In this document: positions 1-7,893 of the stretch, one piece after another
Numbering within the stretch: the first letter of the stretch is position 1
How the letters are laid out: the number at the start of each line of letters is the position of its first letter
Assembly (NCBI GenBank): GCA_964567085.1
Contig: CAZMKU010000068.1
Coordinates: 1 to 9,745 of the forward strand
DNA from: SVTX01 sp964567085
Lineage (GTDB): Bacteria > Bacillota > Clostridia > Oscillospirales > CAG-272
DNA: 9,745 nucleotides
Reading direction: 5' to 3'
Program-made: the position numbers and the translations under genes
The notes under the pieces: model-generated
What the model was told of the DNA's origin: nothing
The model's input: the letters and a program-made list of their open reading frames with translations, nothing else
The model's database searches: none

Positions 1-1213
1 GCACTTCAGAAAGTATTGGCCCTGCGACGTTCACGTTATCGGTAAGGACATTCTCCGCTTCCACACCATCTATTGGCCCATCTTCCTTATGGCTCTCGAT
101 ATTCCGCTCCCGAAGCAGATCTTCGGTCACCCCTGGTTCAACTTCGGCACGGACAAGATGTCAAAGTCCCGCGGAAACGTTATTTACGCGGACGAGCTTG
201 CAGAGAGATTCGGCGTTGACGGCGTAAGATATTACGCGCTCTCCGAGATGCCCTTCGGCAGCGACGGAAGCATTACCTACGAGAGCGTTATCAAGAGATA
301 CAACACGGACCTCGTAAACAACCTCGGCAACCTCGTTAAGCGTACGCTCGACATGCAGAAGAAGTATTTCGATAAGGTCATTATGCCCGCCGCGGAAAAG
401 GAAGCTCTTGACGACGAGCTCGTAACGAAATGCGTTGAAGCATTCGCAAGGTACACGTCTCTTATGGACACGTTCCATATCGCAGACGCGCTCGAGGTAG
501 TATTCGATATGCTCTCCAGAGCTAACAAATACATCGACGAGACAACTCCTTGGGTTCTTGCAAAGGACGAATCCAAAAAGGCTCGTCTCGGCACAGTTCT
601 CTACAACCTGCTCGAAGCGATCCGTTGGGGCGCGGTAATGCTCGCTCCCTTCATTCCCGCGACCTGCGAGGAAATATTGAACCAGCTCGGCACGGATAAG
701 CGTGATTTCGACACTATCGGCACAGCCGAAACCTTTGGCGGAATGGTAGCGGGAAACACGGTCGGCGACTCCAAGGTCATGTTCGCAAGAATTGACGAGG
801 CAAAGATGCTCGCGGAGCTTGAGGCGGAAATGGAAGCCAAGAGATTGGCTGCCGAAAAGGCCGAAAAGGCAAAGGAAAAGCCCTGTGGCTGCGCTATTAT
901 CGGCATTCAGGATTTTATGAACGTTGAGCTTCGCACGGCACAGGTCATCGAATGCGAAAAGGTGCCGAAGGCAAAGAAGCTCTTAAAGCTTCAGCTCGAC
1001 CTCGGCTACGAAAAAAGACAGGTGGTTTCGGGAATCGCTAAATACTACGCTCCCGAGGAGCTTGTCGGCAAGAAGGTTATCGTTGTCGCTAACCTCTCCC
1101 CCGCTACACTCTGCGGAATCGAGTCCAACGGTATGATTCTTGCCTCGGGCGAGGAGGACGTAAGAGTCGTATTCCTCCACCCCGACACACAGCTCGGCGA
1201 GCGAGTGCGCTAA
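1..1213 (+). CDS. metG: Methionyl-tRNA synthetase, 5'-truncated by window edge
   Basis: Charges tRNA-Met with methionine in the cytoplasm. The reading frame is open from base 2 (first residues HFRKYWPCDVHVIGKDILRF, a MetRS catalytic-core sequence) to TAA at 1211-1213, giving 403 visible residues. The start lies upstream; an internal ATG at 89 is not the real start because conserved MetRS sequence precedes it in frame. The class I KMSKS loop is encoded at 155-169. The alpha-helical anticodon-binding domain follows, with the TPWVLAKDE motif whose Trp (551-553) matches the anticodon-stacking Trp of E. coli MetRS. An Ala/Glu/Lys-rich, probably helical linker (about 806-880) leads to a C-terminal Trbp111-like OB-fold (about 881-1210; DFMNVELRTAQV, RQVVSGIAKYY, GIESNGMILA), which dimerises and binds tRNA in bacterial long-form MetRS. 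A CGC triplet just before the OB-fold is unusual. The catalytic zinc knuckle would be outside the window. A terminator follows, so no co-transcribed downstream gene is seen. Confidence 0.97.
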   Translation, partial: HFRKYWPCDVHVIGKDILRFHTIYWPIFLMALDIPLPKQIFGHPWFNFGTDKMSKSRGNVIYADELAERFGVDGVRYYALSEMPFGSDGSITYESVIKRYNTDLVNNLGNLVKRTLDMQKKYFDKVIMPAAEKEALDDELVTKCVEAFARYTSLMDTFHIADALEVVFDMLSRANKYIDETTPWVLAKDESKKARLGTVLYNLLEAIRWGAVMLAPFIPATCEEILNQLGTDKRDFDTIGTAETFGGMVAGNTVGDSKVMFARIDEAKMLAELEAEMEAKRLAAEKAEKAKEKPCGCAIIGIQDFMNVELRTAQVIECEKVPKAKKLLKLQLDLGYEKRQVVSGIAKYYAPEELVGKKVIVVANLSPATLCGIESNGMILASGEEDVRVVFLHPDTQLGERVR

Positions 1214-1300
1214 TGCGCCGCGCGATGAATTGTCTGCGACATTATAGGGGCAATTCAATTTATAACGGCTTGCCGTAAATTCATTAAACACGATAGCTTA

Positions 1301-1329
1301 AAGGACGAAGAAATTTCTTCGTCCTTTTT
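1301..1329 (+). terminator. Rho-independent terminator of metG
   Basis: A perfect 13-base inverted repeat (1301-1313 with 1314-1326) runs into a T-run at 1325-1329. The central AAATTT would open to form the loop, leaving about 11 paired bases. It lies 87 bases after the metG stop and before the marR-type promoter, so it separates the two transcription units. The 1214-1300 spacer holds no gene; a weaker stem (ACGG 1265-1268 with CCGT 1273-1276, CTTG loop) may add 3'-end structure. Confidence 0.9.
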
Positions 1330-1363
1330 GCTTGAATTTTTCTTTATTTTCAAGCAAAAGCTC

Positions 1364-1392
1364 TTGACTTCAGGACGCGTTTGTGGTACAAT
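1364..1392 (+). promoter_or_regulatory. Sigma-A promoter of the MarR-ABC exporter operon
   Basis: The -35 box TTGACT (1364-1369) and -10 box TACAAT (1387-1392) are separated by exactly 17 bases. A TG at 1384-1385, one base before the -10, makes it an extended -10 promoter. The predicted start of transcription is near 1399, inside the palindromic operator. The GGAGG ribosome binding site at 1435-1439 sits 5 bases before the ATG at 1445. Confidence 0.88.
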
Positions 1393-1395
1393 ACT

Positions 1396-1424
1396 GTTAA
1401 CTTGTTAATAATTAACCTGTTAAC
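1396..1424 (+). promoter_or_regulatory. Tandem palindromic operator, probable MarR binding site
   Basis: Two copies of a 12-base palindrome of form TTAACnnGTTAA lie at 1397-1408 and 1412-1423, with centres 15 bases apart. The whole 29-base block is itself symmetric about base 1410: outer half-sites GTTAAC at 1396-1401 and 1419-1424, inner GTTAAT and ATTAAC at 1404-1409 and 1411-1416. It begins 3 bases after the -10 box and covers the predicted start of transcription, the usual position for autorepression. That the MarR protein encoded just downstream binds here is inference from position and symmetry. Confidence 0.8.
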
Positions 1425-1444
1425 GATTTTTTACGGAGGCAAAT

Positions 1445-1930
1445 ATGCAGGAAAAATACAAGAATCCGGTAAGACTTTTTTTACAGACTAACAGATTGCA
1501 CAAAAAGCTCGCCGAGCGGCGGGCGGCGAAGACCCAAATCCAGCCGTCCCAGCATCGAATGCTCATGTATCTTGTGGGAAACACGACGGTTCCCTCGCAA
1601 AGCGAGATCGCAAAGAAATTTGAGATAAGCCCCGCGGCGGTTACCGTAACTCTCAAAAAGCTCGAGAAAATGGGCTATATTGAAAAAACACGGCTTACGG
1701 ACGACGGCGACGGCAGAGTCAACGAAATCAAAATAACCGAAAAAGGCAGACTCGAGGTAGCAGCCACCCGCGAATATTTCTCGTATATCGACAACGCTAT
1801 GTTTAAGGGCTTTTCGGACGACGAGCTTGCGGAGCTTACAAGACTCCTCTCGAAGGTGAACGAAAACCTGCAGGCGACCGAGGCTGCCATGGACGGCGAA
1901 CGTAACACCGAGAAAGGAGACACTCAATGA
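1445..1930 (+). CDS. MarR-family transcriptional repressor
   Basis: A 161-residue winged-helix DNA-binding protein, typical length for MarR regulators, which act as dimers and leave DNA when a small ligand or oxidant is present. The helix-turn-helix spans about residues 51-81 (SQSEIAKKFEISPAAVTVTL then KKLEKMGYIEK); the wing follows at about 82-97 (TRLTDDGDGRVNEIKIT), matching the family's D-x-R-D-x-R type wing with Gly in place of the first Arg. The remaining N- and C-terminal helices would form the dimer interface. The start is supported by GGAGG 5 bases upstream. The gene's last four bases, ATGA, overlap the start of the first ABC gene, implying translational coupling. It probably represses its own operon through the operator at 1396-1424 and senses a substrate of the exporter. 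The ligand cannot be read from sequence. The C-terminal 20 residues are polar and probably disordered. Confidence 0.93.
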   Translation: MQEKYKNPVRLFLQTNRLHKKLAERRAAKTQIQPSQHRMLMYLVGNTTVPSQSEIAKKFEISPAAVTVTLKKLEKMGYIEKTRLTDDGDGRVNEIKITEKGRLEVAATREYFSYIDNAMFKGFSDDELAELTRLLSKVNENLQATEAAMDGERNTEKGDTQ

Positions 1931-3675
1931 AAAAATGGATCAAATACATAAAGCCCTACACCAAATACTTCATACTCGGACCGCTTTGTATGATAGTCGA
2001 GGTCGTGGGCGAAATCCTCATGCCGCTCTTTCTTGGCATGATAATCGACTCTGCGGAGGCAAATACTCTTACCGTTGAAAAGTCCTTGATGGTAATGGGA
2101 CTTATGATACTTACCGCGCTTCTTATGATGCTCGGAGGTCTCGGCGGCTCGTATTTCGGCGCAAAGGCGAGCGTTAATTTCGCAACCGATATTCGACGCG
2201 ACCTTTTTTCAAAGGTGCAGAGCTTCAGCTTCGCCAATATAGACAAGTATTCCACAGGCTCGCTCGTAACAAGACTCACAAACGACGTGTCGCAGGTGCA
2301 GATGATGGTTAATATGGCGCTTCGTATGATGCTGCGCTCCCCGGGTATGCTTATCGGCGCGGTAATTATGGCGATAAACAAGAGCCCCGACCTCTCGACC
2401 GTTCTGCTCGTTACCCTTCCCCTGCTTATTCTTACAATAGTTATTATAATTATACGCGGTATGCCTCTCTTCTCAAAGAGACAGGAAAGAGTTGACGCTA
2501 TAAACTCTACGGTTCAGGAAAACATAACCAACGTGCGAGTCGTAAAGTCCTTCGTGCGCGAAAAGCACGAAAGCGAAAAGTTCGATACTGCCAACAAAAA
2601 CCTCAAAAACACGGGTATGGCGGCTATGAAGAATATGATCCTTATGAGCCCCTTCCAGTCCTTCTTTATGTACCTTACGACCATTCTGGTTATCTGGTTT
2701 GGCAGCATACTCGTTGTCAACAACGTAGGCGTCAGCGGCGGATTTACGGTCGGTGACCTTTCGGCGTTTACTATGTACGTATCGCAAATTCTCAACTCAC
2801 TTATGATGGTAACTATGATGCTTATGTTCTCGTCGCGCGCTCTCGCCTCGGCAAAGAGAATTTCCGAGGTGCTCGACGAGGATATCGACATCAAGGATAC
2901 CGACGGCGCGGACGTCTCCGCCGTCGTTGAGAAGGGCGAGATCGAATTCAAGGGCGTTACCTTCCGTTATTACAAGAACAGCACCGAGCCCGTGCTCGAC
3001 AATATCGACCTTAAAATTCCCGCAGGCGCGACCGTGGGAATTATCGGCTCGACGGGCTGCGGCAAAACAACTCTCGTTTCTCTTATCCCAAGACTCTACG
3101 ACGCCGACGAGGGCGAGATCCTCATCGACGGCAGAAATATCAAGGACTACACCCTCTACAATCTTCGCGAGGGAGTAGGCATGGTTCTCCAGAAAAACGT
3201 GCTTTTCTCGGGAACCATCAAGGAAAATCTCCTCTGGGGAAATGAGAGCGCGACCGACGAGGAGCTCTTCGCCGCGGCTGACAGCGCGCAGGCTCACAAA
3301 TTCGTCGATAGCTTTACCGAGCAGTACGAAACTATGCTCGGTCAGGGCGGCGTAAACGTTTCGGGCGGACAAAAGCAGCGTCTGTGTATTGCCCGCGCGC
3401 TTCTCAAAAAGCCGAAGATCCTCATACTCGACGACTCCACGAGCGCGGTCGACACCGCAACCGAGGCGCAGATAAGACGCGCCTTCCGAGAGGAGCTCGC
3501 CGACACGACCAAGATCATTATCGCGCAGAGAATCTCCTCGGTACAGGATGCGGATATGATCATCGTTATGGACGACGGCAGGATCACGGGCGTCGGCACG
3601 CACGACACGCTTATGCGGGATAATATCGAATATCAGGAAATTTACAATTCCCAGAACGACGGAAAGGAGGGATAA
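1927..3675 (+). CDS. ABC exporter half-transporter with degenerate ATP site (BmrC/LmrC/TM287-like)
   Basis: A 582-residue membrane protein with a six-helix transmembrane domain (helices roughly at residues 14-41, 53-79, 129-150, 155-177, 240-264, 276-303) followed by a nucleotide-binding domain (about 335-575). Visible motifs are Walker A GSTGCGKTT (374-382), Q-loop Gln422, signature VSGGQ (478-482) and Walker B ILILDD (498-503). The catalytic Glu after Walker B is Asp503, and the switch His is Gln534 (IIAQRIS). Both changes are typical of the non-hydrolysing half of heterodimeric exporters. It should pair with the next gene product, whose motifs are canonical, to pump drugs, peptides or lipids out of the cell. 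The ATG overlaps the MarR stop; an AAAGGAGA ribosome binding site lies at 1913-1920. Substrate is unknown. It is intact and of normal length. Confidence 0.93.
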   Translation: MKKWIKYIKPYTKYFILGPLCMIVEVVGEILMPLFLGMIIDSAEANTLTVEKSLMVMGLMILTALLMMLGGLGGSYFGAKASVNFATDIRRDLFSKVQSFSFANIDKYSTGSLVTRLTNDVSQVQMMVNMALRMMLRSPGMLIGAVIMAINKSPDLSTVLLVTLPLLILTIVIIIIRGMPLFSKRQERVDAINSTVQENITNVRVVKSFVREKHESEKFDTANKNLKNTGMAAMKNMILMSPFQSFFMYLTTILVIWFGSILVVNNVGVSGGFTVGDLSAFTMYVSQILNSLMMVTMMLMFSSRALASAKRISEVLDEDIDIKDTDGADVSAVVEKGEIEFKGVTFRYYKNSTEPVLDNIDLKIPAGATVGIIGSTGCGKTTLVSLIPRLYDADEGEILIDGRNIKDYTLYNLREGVGMVLQKNVLFSGTIKENLLWGNESATDEELFAAADSAQAHKFVDSFTEQYETMLGQGGVNVSGGQKQRLCIARALLKKPKILILDDSTSAVDTATEAQIRRAFREELADTTKIIIAQRISSVQDADMIIVMDDGRITGVGTHDTLMRDNIEYQEIYNSQNDGKEG

Positions 3676-3677
3676 GC

Positions 3678-5672
3678 ATGGCAAGATCACTCGAAAAGCT
3701 TCAAAAGCAATATAACAGTCACGCAAAGCCCGGCGGACCCATGGGCCCGGGAAGACAGGGCGGCCCGCGCGGCAATATGCGCCACGGCGGCGGAAAGCCA
3801 AAGAACGCTAAAAAAACGATCGGCAGGATCCTCTCTTACATAGGAAACTACAAATATCTTCTTATCGTAGTATTTCTGTTTATGATCGTAAACACGGCGA
3901 CCTCGCTCATCGGCGGCTATATGACTCGCCCCATCATCAACAGACTCTCCGCGCTCGCGGGACTCCCGATAGACAGCGATAGCTTGACCTCCCCTATATA
4001 CAAATTCGCGGATTCGCTCATTTTAAGCTTTAAGGACGGCGCGGGCGCGCTTATCTCCTCGCTCGTCGGAGACTCCTACAACGCGGTTGTAGCCGACACT
4101 CTTTCGTATATCGCGGCGGCGCTCATTATCCTCGCCTGCGTTTATCTTATCACTATTCTGACAACCTATATTCAATCGAGAATAATGCTCACAATCTCGC
4201 AAAACTCGCTCGAAAAGATAAGGGTTGACCTTTTCAATAAGCTGCAGAAGCTTCCCGTAAGATATTTCGACACTCACCCCACGGGCGAGGTAATGTCGAG
4301 ATTCACGAACGACGTTGACAGCATAGATACTATGCTCAACAACTCGCTTACGAGCATAGTATCGGGCGTAATAACGCTTATAGGTACTTTTATATTTATG
4401 GTAACCACAAACGTATGGCTCACGCTCATTACGGTTTGCTTTATTCCCTTCTTCTTCCTCGGCGGCGCGGCGATCGCGAAGAAATCCAGAAAATTCTATT
4501 CGGGTCAGCAGGCGGCTCTCGGCGCGGCAAACGGATACATCGAGGAAACCGTTACGGGTCAGAAGGTCGTTAAGGTTTTCAACCACGAGGACGTCTGCAT
4601 CGAGGAATTCTCCGCGCTCAACGAGGACCTTCGTGAAAAGCAGTTTAAATCGCAGTTCTTCGGCGGAATTATGGGCCCTATTATGGGTAACACGAGCCAG
4701 ATAAGCTACTCGGTCACCATAGGCGTGGGCGGTATTCTTATGTGCCTCGGCAGTCTCGACCCCGGCGCCCTCACCGTGTTCGCAAATTACTCAAAGCAAT
4801 TCAGTATGCCAATAAACAACCTCTCCCAGCAGACCTCGGCTATATTCTCTGCGCTTGCGGGCGCGGAGCGAGTATTCGCGGTCATGGACGAGACTCCCGA
4901 GCTTGCCGACCGAGACGGCGCCGAGGAAATGGAGGGCATGCGCGGTGACGTTGTGTTCGAGAACGTAACCTTCGGCTACAATCCCGACAAGGTAATCCTC
5001 AAAAATCTCACGCTTTACGCCCACCCGGGTCAGAAGATCGCCTTCGTAGGCTCAACGGGCGCAGGCAAGACCACGGTCACCAACCTCCTCTCCCGCTTCT
5101 ACGACATTGAATCGGGCACTATCACGATAGATGGCGTAAACATAAAGGATATTAAGCGCGACGCGCTCCGCTCGAATATCGCAATGGTGCTTCAGGACAC
5201 CCACCTTTTTACGGGCACGGTTATGGAAAATATCCGCTACGGACGCCTTGACGCGACCGACGAGGAGGTCATCGCTGCGGCGAAGACCGCATCGGCTCAC
5301 AGCTTCATTATGCGACTTTCCGACGGCTACAACACAATGCTTGAGGGCGACGGAGCAAACCTCTCGCAGGGTCAGCGCCAGCTTCTCAATATTGCGCGCG
5401 CGGCGCTCTCAAAAGCACCCATTCTCGTTCTCGACGAGGCGACAAGCTCGGTCGACACAAGAACCGAACGCCATATCGAAAAGGGTATGGACAGACTTAT
5501 GAAGAACCGCACGACATTTATTATCGCGCACAGACTCTCGACCGTTCGCAACTCAAACGCCATTATGGTGCTTGAGGCGGGCGAGATAATCGAGCGCGGA
5601 ACGCACGAGCAGTTGCTCGATCTCGGCGGCCGTTACTACGAGCTTTACACGGGCAAGCGCGAGCTTGACTGA
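3678..5672 (+). CDS. ABC exporter half-transporter with canonical ATP site (BmrD/LmrD/TM288-like)
   Basis: A 664-residue partner of the preceding transporter half. A basic, Gly/Pro-rich cytoplasmic tail (about residues 1-45) precedes six membrane helices (about 58-84, 141-165, 217-241, 243-264, 328-357, 363-385). The outside loop between helices 1 and 2 is long, about 56 residues, and largely explains why the protein exceeds the usual 580-600. The nucleotide-binding domain has Walker A GSTGAGKTT (458-466), Q-loop Gln506, signature LSQGQ (562-566), Walker B with catalytic Glu587 (LVLDEATSSVD) and switch His618 (IIAHRLSTV). In the heterodimer its Walker motifs would face VSGGQ of the partner, forming the hydrolysing site, while its variant LSQGQ would complete the degenerate site. 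The start is fixed by AAGGAGGG at 3664-3671, 6 bases upstream; only 2 bases separate it from the previous stop. A terminator follows, ending the operon. Confidence 0.94.
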   Translation: MARSLEKLQKQYNSHAKPGGPMGPGRQGGPRGNMRHGGGKPKNAKKTIGRILSYIGNYKYLLIVVFLFMIVNTATSLIGGYMTRPIINRLSALAGLPIDSDSLTSPIYKFADSLILSFKDGAGALISSLVGDSYNAVVADTLSYIAAALIILACVYLITILTTYIQSRIMLTISQNSLEKIRVDLFNKLQKLPVRYFDTHPTGEVMSRFTNDVDSIDTMLNNSLTSIVSGVITLIGTFIFMVTTNVWLTLITVCFIPFFFLGGAAIAKKSRKFYSGQQAALGAANGYIEETVTGQKVVKVFNHEDVCIEEFSALNEDLREKQFKSQFFGGIMGPIMGNTSQISYSVTIGVGGILMCLGSLDPGALTVFANYSKQFSMPINNLSQQTSAIFSALAGAERVFAVMDETPELADRDGAEEMEGMRGDVVFENVTFGYNPDKVILKNLTLYAHPGQKIAFVGSTGAGKTTVTNLLSRFYDIESGTITIDGVNIKDIKRDALRSNIAMVLQDTHLFTGTVMENIRYGRLDATDEEVIAAAKTASAHSFIMRLSDGYNTMLEGDGANLSQGQRQLLNIARAALSKAPILVLDEATSSVDTRTERHIEKGMDRLMKNRTTFIIAHRLSTVRNSNAIMVLEAGEIIERGTHEQLLDLGGRYYELYTGKRELD

Positions 5673-5701
5673 TAACAGACTCTTTTAACTTAGGCATCTA
5701 T

Positions 5702-5736
5702 AAAAGCCCTCACGAACTCGGTTCGTGAGGGCTTTT
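5702..5736. terminator. Bidirectional terminator between the ABC operon and the lectin gene
   Basis: A perfect 16-base stem (5702-5717 with 5721-5736) closes on the 3-base loop TCG. The outer four pairs are A/T, so the + strand hairpin ends in TTTT and the - strand hairpin also ends in TTTT. It sits 29 bases after the exporter stop and 60 bases after the end of the convergent - strand gene, so one hairpin can serve both. Confidence 0.92.
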
Positions 5737-5796
5737 GTGCTTTATTTAAACATCGCAGATCAACTATGCTAACGCAAAGTCAGATAAGATTCAAGA

Positions 5797-7887
5797 TCAA
5801 TTTGTGGAAGTAAGATAATTCAGATAGCTTTGCAGACTGTCCCATTCGCAGACGTATCCGCGCATATCGCTGTGGTCGTTCTGATAGTCATTCCACTTGC
5901 CGCTACCGTACATGTGGAGGGAGTTTTCGCAAGCGCCCTCGTGAGGATGAGCGTCATTAGGCTCGCCGGAATCCCAATTCCAGTAAACCCATTCTTCGCC
6001 CGTTACCCATACAAACGTATGAGGTCCCTTATAACTTCCGTTGCAAACAAGTCTGTAAGCGCCAAGCCATGCGCTGTTTGCAAATCGATTAACGATCGTA
6101 ACTACCGCAGCGTTTTCCTCTTCACTTGTAATTGTAACGAGATGTCCGTTCTTGTTCTCACAAGCTTCCTTAGCGGCTGTCCAAGTAATGTCCGAAGTGG
6201 TTACAAACACCTCGTAAAAATGTCCGTTATAAATGATCTGAAGCGGTGATCCTGTAACCGATTCAACCTCATTCCAATCCACCTCGGTGTCTTGCTCCTC
6301 AATATCTCCCGTAGCGGTAAGAGGAACGATGGTTTTAACACCGTCGTGATTAACAACGACCGAAACGCTGTTATTTGTAACCTTTACGTCGCGAGAGCTG
6401 TATATCTTGCCCGTGATCGCGCCTATATACACATCTCGGTAAATTGTAATTTCGGTAATTGTTCCTAAAGTAATTTCCGCATCGCAATCAACCTCGCCAA
6501 ACATACCGCCCACATAAGAGCCGGATGCCGTAGTGCCATATGCTTTAAGCTCGCTTACCGTGCTGCTCGACACGGTTACGCTGCTTCCTCCGATATAGCC
6601 GCCGATACCGCCCGCAGATCCTGCATTATCACCAAAGAGGCTGATGTCGGTTCGGAAGATCTGAATGTCCGAGAAATCGATCGGATGCAGGAAGTTTCCA
6701 TAGCCGATCATACCGCCGATGTAGCCGACACCGGTTACGCTGCCGCCCGTTATCGTGATGTTCTGATAGCTATCGCCCGTCAGATTGCCCGCAAGCATGC
6801 CCGCCGCGGTATTTTCCGACTTCACCGTAACGTTATTAAGCTTCAGATTCTTCGTTGAGGGCAGTTCATCAAACAGACCGACACTTACGATCTCTTCATC
6901 AACGTAAATGTAATTCAAGATCACGTTGTAGATCGTCTTATCATTTCCGTCAAAGCTCTTGAAGCCGCCGAAGCGAATCGGCTCGGTGAGCACCTCGCCA
7001 CCGAAATCAAGGTCGTTGCCAAGCACGATCTCCCATTCCTCGGGGGCGTATTGAGGATGGCTGACCATATCATCGTAAAGCTGACCGAGATACTTCAGCG
7101 CCTCAGGCGTATTTACCGTAATCTTTTTGTTTGCGGTATCTACCGTATATCCGTCAGGAGCATAACGCCAGATCGGAACCTCCCATGAAGGTATAAGCCC
7201 TGCATCGTACTGATCGTCAAAGCTGTCAAACTCGTACGTGTTCTGAGTTGCATACACGTCGACGGAAAGCTTTACGCTCGGCGCAGGCTTTCCGCTTCCG
7301 AGATAGTGATTTGCCTGATCGCTTCTTACCGTTGTGGGCATATACACGATCAAAGCAAGTCGAACCGATTCGGTATCGGGATGCATAGTTCCGTAACGAA
7401 GATTTTCACGAGTCAGACCCATCTGATAATCGGCGATCATCTCCATCGCGGCTTCACGGTTGGGGATCTCCCCGTCCTTTTCAACGTCATATTCTATTAA
7501 CGCATACGTTAAATAATCCGAAATGTAAAAAGTGTTACCGTTCTCAAGATACCCGGGGACCTCCTCCGTAGGATAAACCGCAAGAAGATAATTAAACGAA
7601 AGACTTCCGCGATTTTCAATTTCCAAATACGCGATATCCATATATCCGGGCTCCCACAACGCGTCCTCGTCGAACAGCGGTACGTTCGAAGCATCAATGA
7701 ATTCACTGCTTTGGGAGTCCCAACAGTTCATTTCAACGTCAAGCTTGCCTGATATGATTCGGTTTAAATCGGAGCTTACGGAATCCGTAAACCACGCGAA
7801 CGTCGTTCCGATCAGCATCGCGGATAATAAAACCAGCGCGCAAATACTGCAAATTATAGAGGTACCCACGCCTTTTCTTTTTCTCAT
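5797..7887 (-). CDS. Secreted SipW-type protein with TasA-like, beta-helix-like and C-type lectin domains
   Basis: A 696-residue exported protein. Residues 1-31 are a basic then hydrophobic signal ending in TTFAWFTDSVSSD, followed by SGKLDVEM: the signal-and-first-strand pattern of TasA/CalY proteins cut by SipW-type peptidases. Residues about 48-225 resemble that family (EPGYMDIAYLEIENRGSLSF; VDVYATQNTYEFDSFDDQYD). Residues about 255-500 are Gly-rich and repetitive, with FDGNDKTIYNV, GLFDELPSTKNLKLNNVTV and YIGGMIGYG, like GLUG or parallel beta-helix adhesins. Residues about 548-683 form a C-type lectin domain: TWTAAKEAC, GHLVTITSEEEN, WLGA, EPN (642-644), WND (665-667), YVCEW. Glu642, Asn644, Glu650, Asn666 and Asp667 match the five calcium ligands of mannose-binding protein. 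There is no LPXTG anchor or C-terminal membrane helix. The likely role is binding a glycan on host, food or neighbouring cells; that is inference. No SipW gene is in the window. The start is supported by AAGGAGGT 6 bases upstream. Confidence 0.88.
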   Translation of the reverse strand: MRKRKGVGTSIICSICALVLLSAMLIGTTFAWFTDSVSSDLNRIISGKLDVEMNCWDSQSSEFIDASNVPLFDEDALWEPGYMDIAYLEIENRGSLSFNYLLAVYPTEEVPGYLENGNTFYISDYLTYALIEYDVEKDGEIPNREAAMEMIADYQMGLTRENLRYGTMHPDTESVRLALIVYMPTTVRSDQANHYLGSGKPAPSVKLSVDVYATQNTYEFDSFDDQYDAGLIPSWEVPIWRYAPDGYTVDTANKKITVNTPEALKYLGQLYDDMVSHPQYAPEEWEIVLGNDLDFGGEVLTEPIRFGGFKSFDGNDKTIYNVILNYIYVDEEIVSVGLFDELPSTKNLKLNNVTVKSENTAAGMLAGNLTGDSYQNITITGGSVTGVGYIGGMIGYGNFLHPIDFSDIQIFRTDISLFGDNAGSAGGIGGYIGGSSVTVSSSTVSELKAYGTTASGSYVGGMFGEVDCDAEITLGTITEITIYRDVYIGAITGKIYSSRDVKVTNNSVSVVVNHDGVKTIVPLTATGDIEEQDTEVDWNEVESVTGSPLQIIYNGHFYEVFVTTSDITWTAAKEACENKNGHLVTITSEEENAAVVTIVNRFANSAWLGAYRLVCNGSYKGPHTFVWVTGEEWVYWNWDSGEPNDAHPHEGACENSLHMYGSGKWNDYQNDHSDMRGYVCEWDSLQSYLNYLTSTN

Positions 7888-7893
7888 TTTAAG

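Noticed and set aside
89..91. ATG at 89 as the start of metG
   Set aside because: Conserved MetRS sequence is encoded in frame upstream to the window edge, so this is an internal methionine.
2797..3801. 334-codon open frame on the - strand opposite the first ABC gene
   Set aside because: It lies antisense to a clear ABC transporter with all motifs, has no recognisable domain, and follows the codon bias of the opposite strand.
5797..6246. C-terminal lectin fold as a diversity-generating retroelement target
   Set aside because: DGR target proteins often end in a C-type lectin fold, but there is no reverse transcriptase or template repeat in the window, and this domain has a canonical calcium-lectin sequence rather than the formylglycine-enzyme-like DGR type.
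5830..6249. 139-codon + strand frame within the lectin gene
   Set aside because: It is antisense to the conserved C-type lectin domain and lacks a ribosome binding site.
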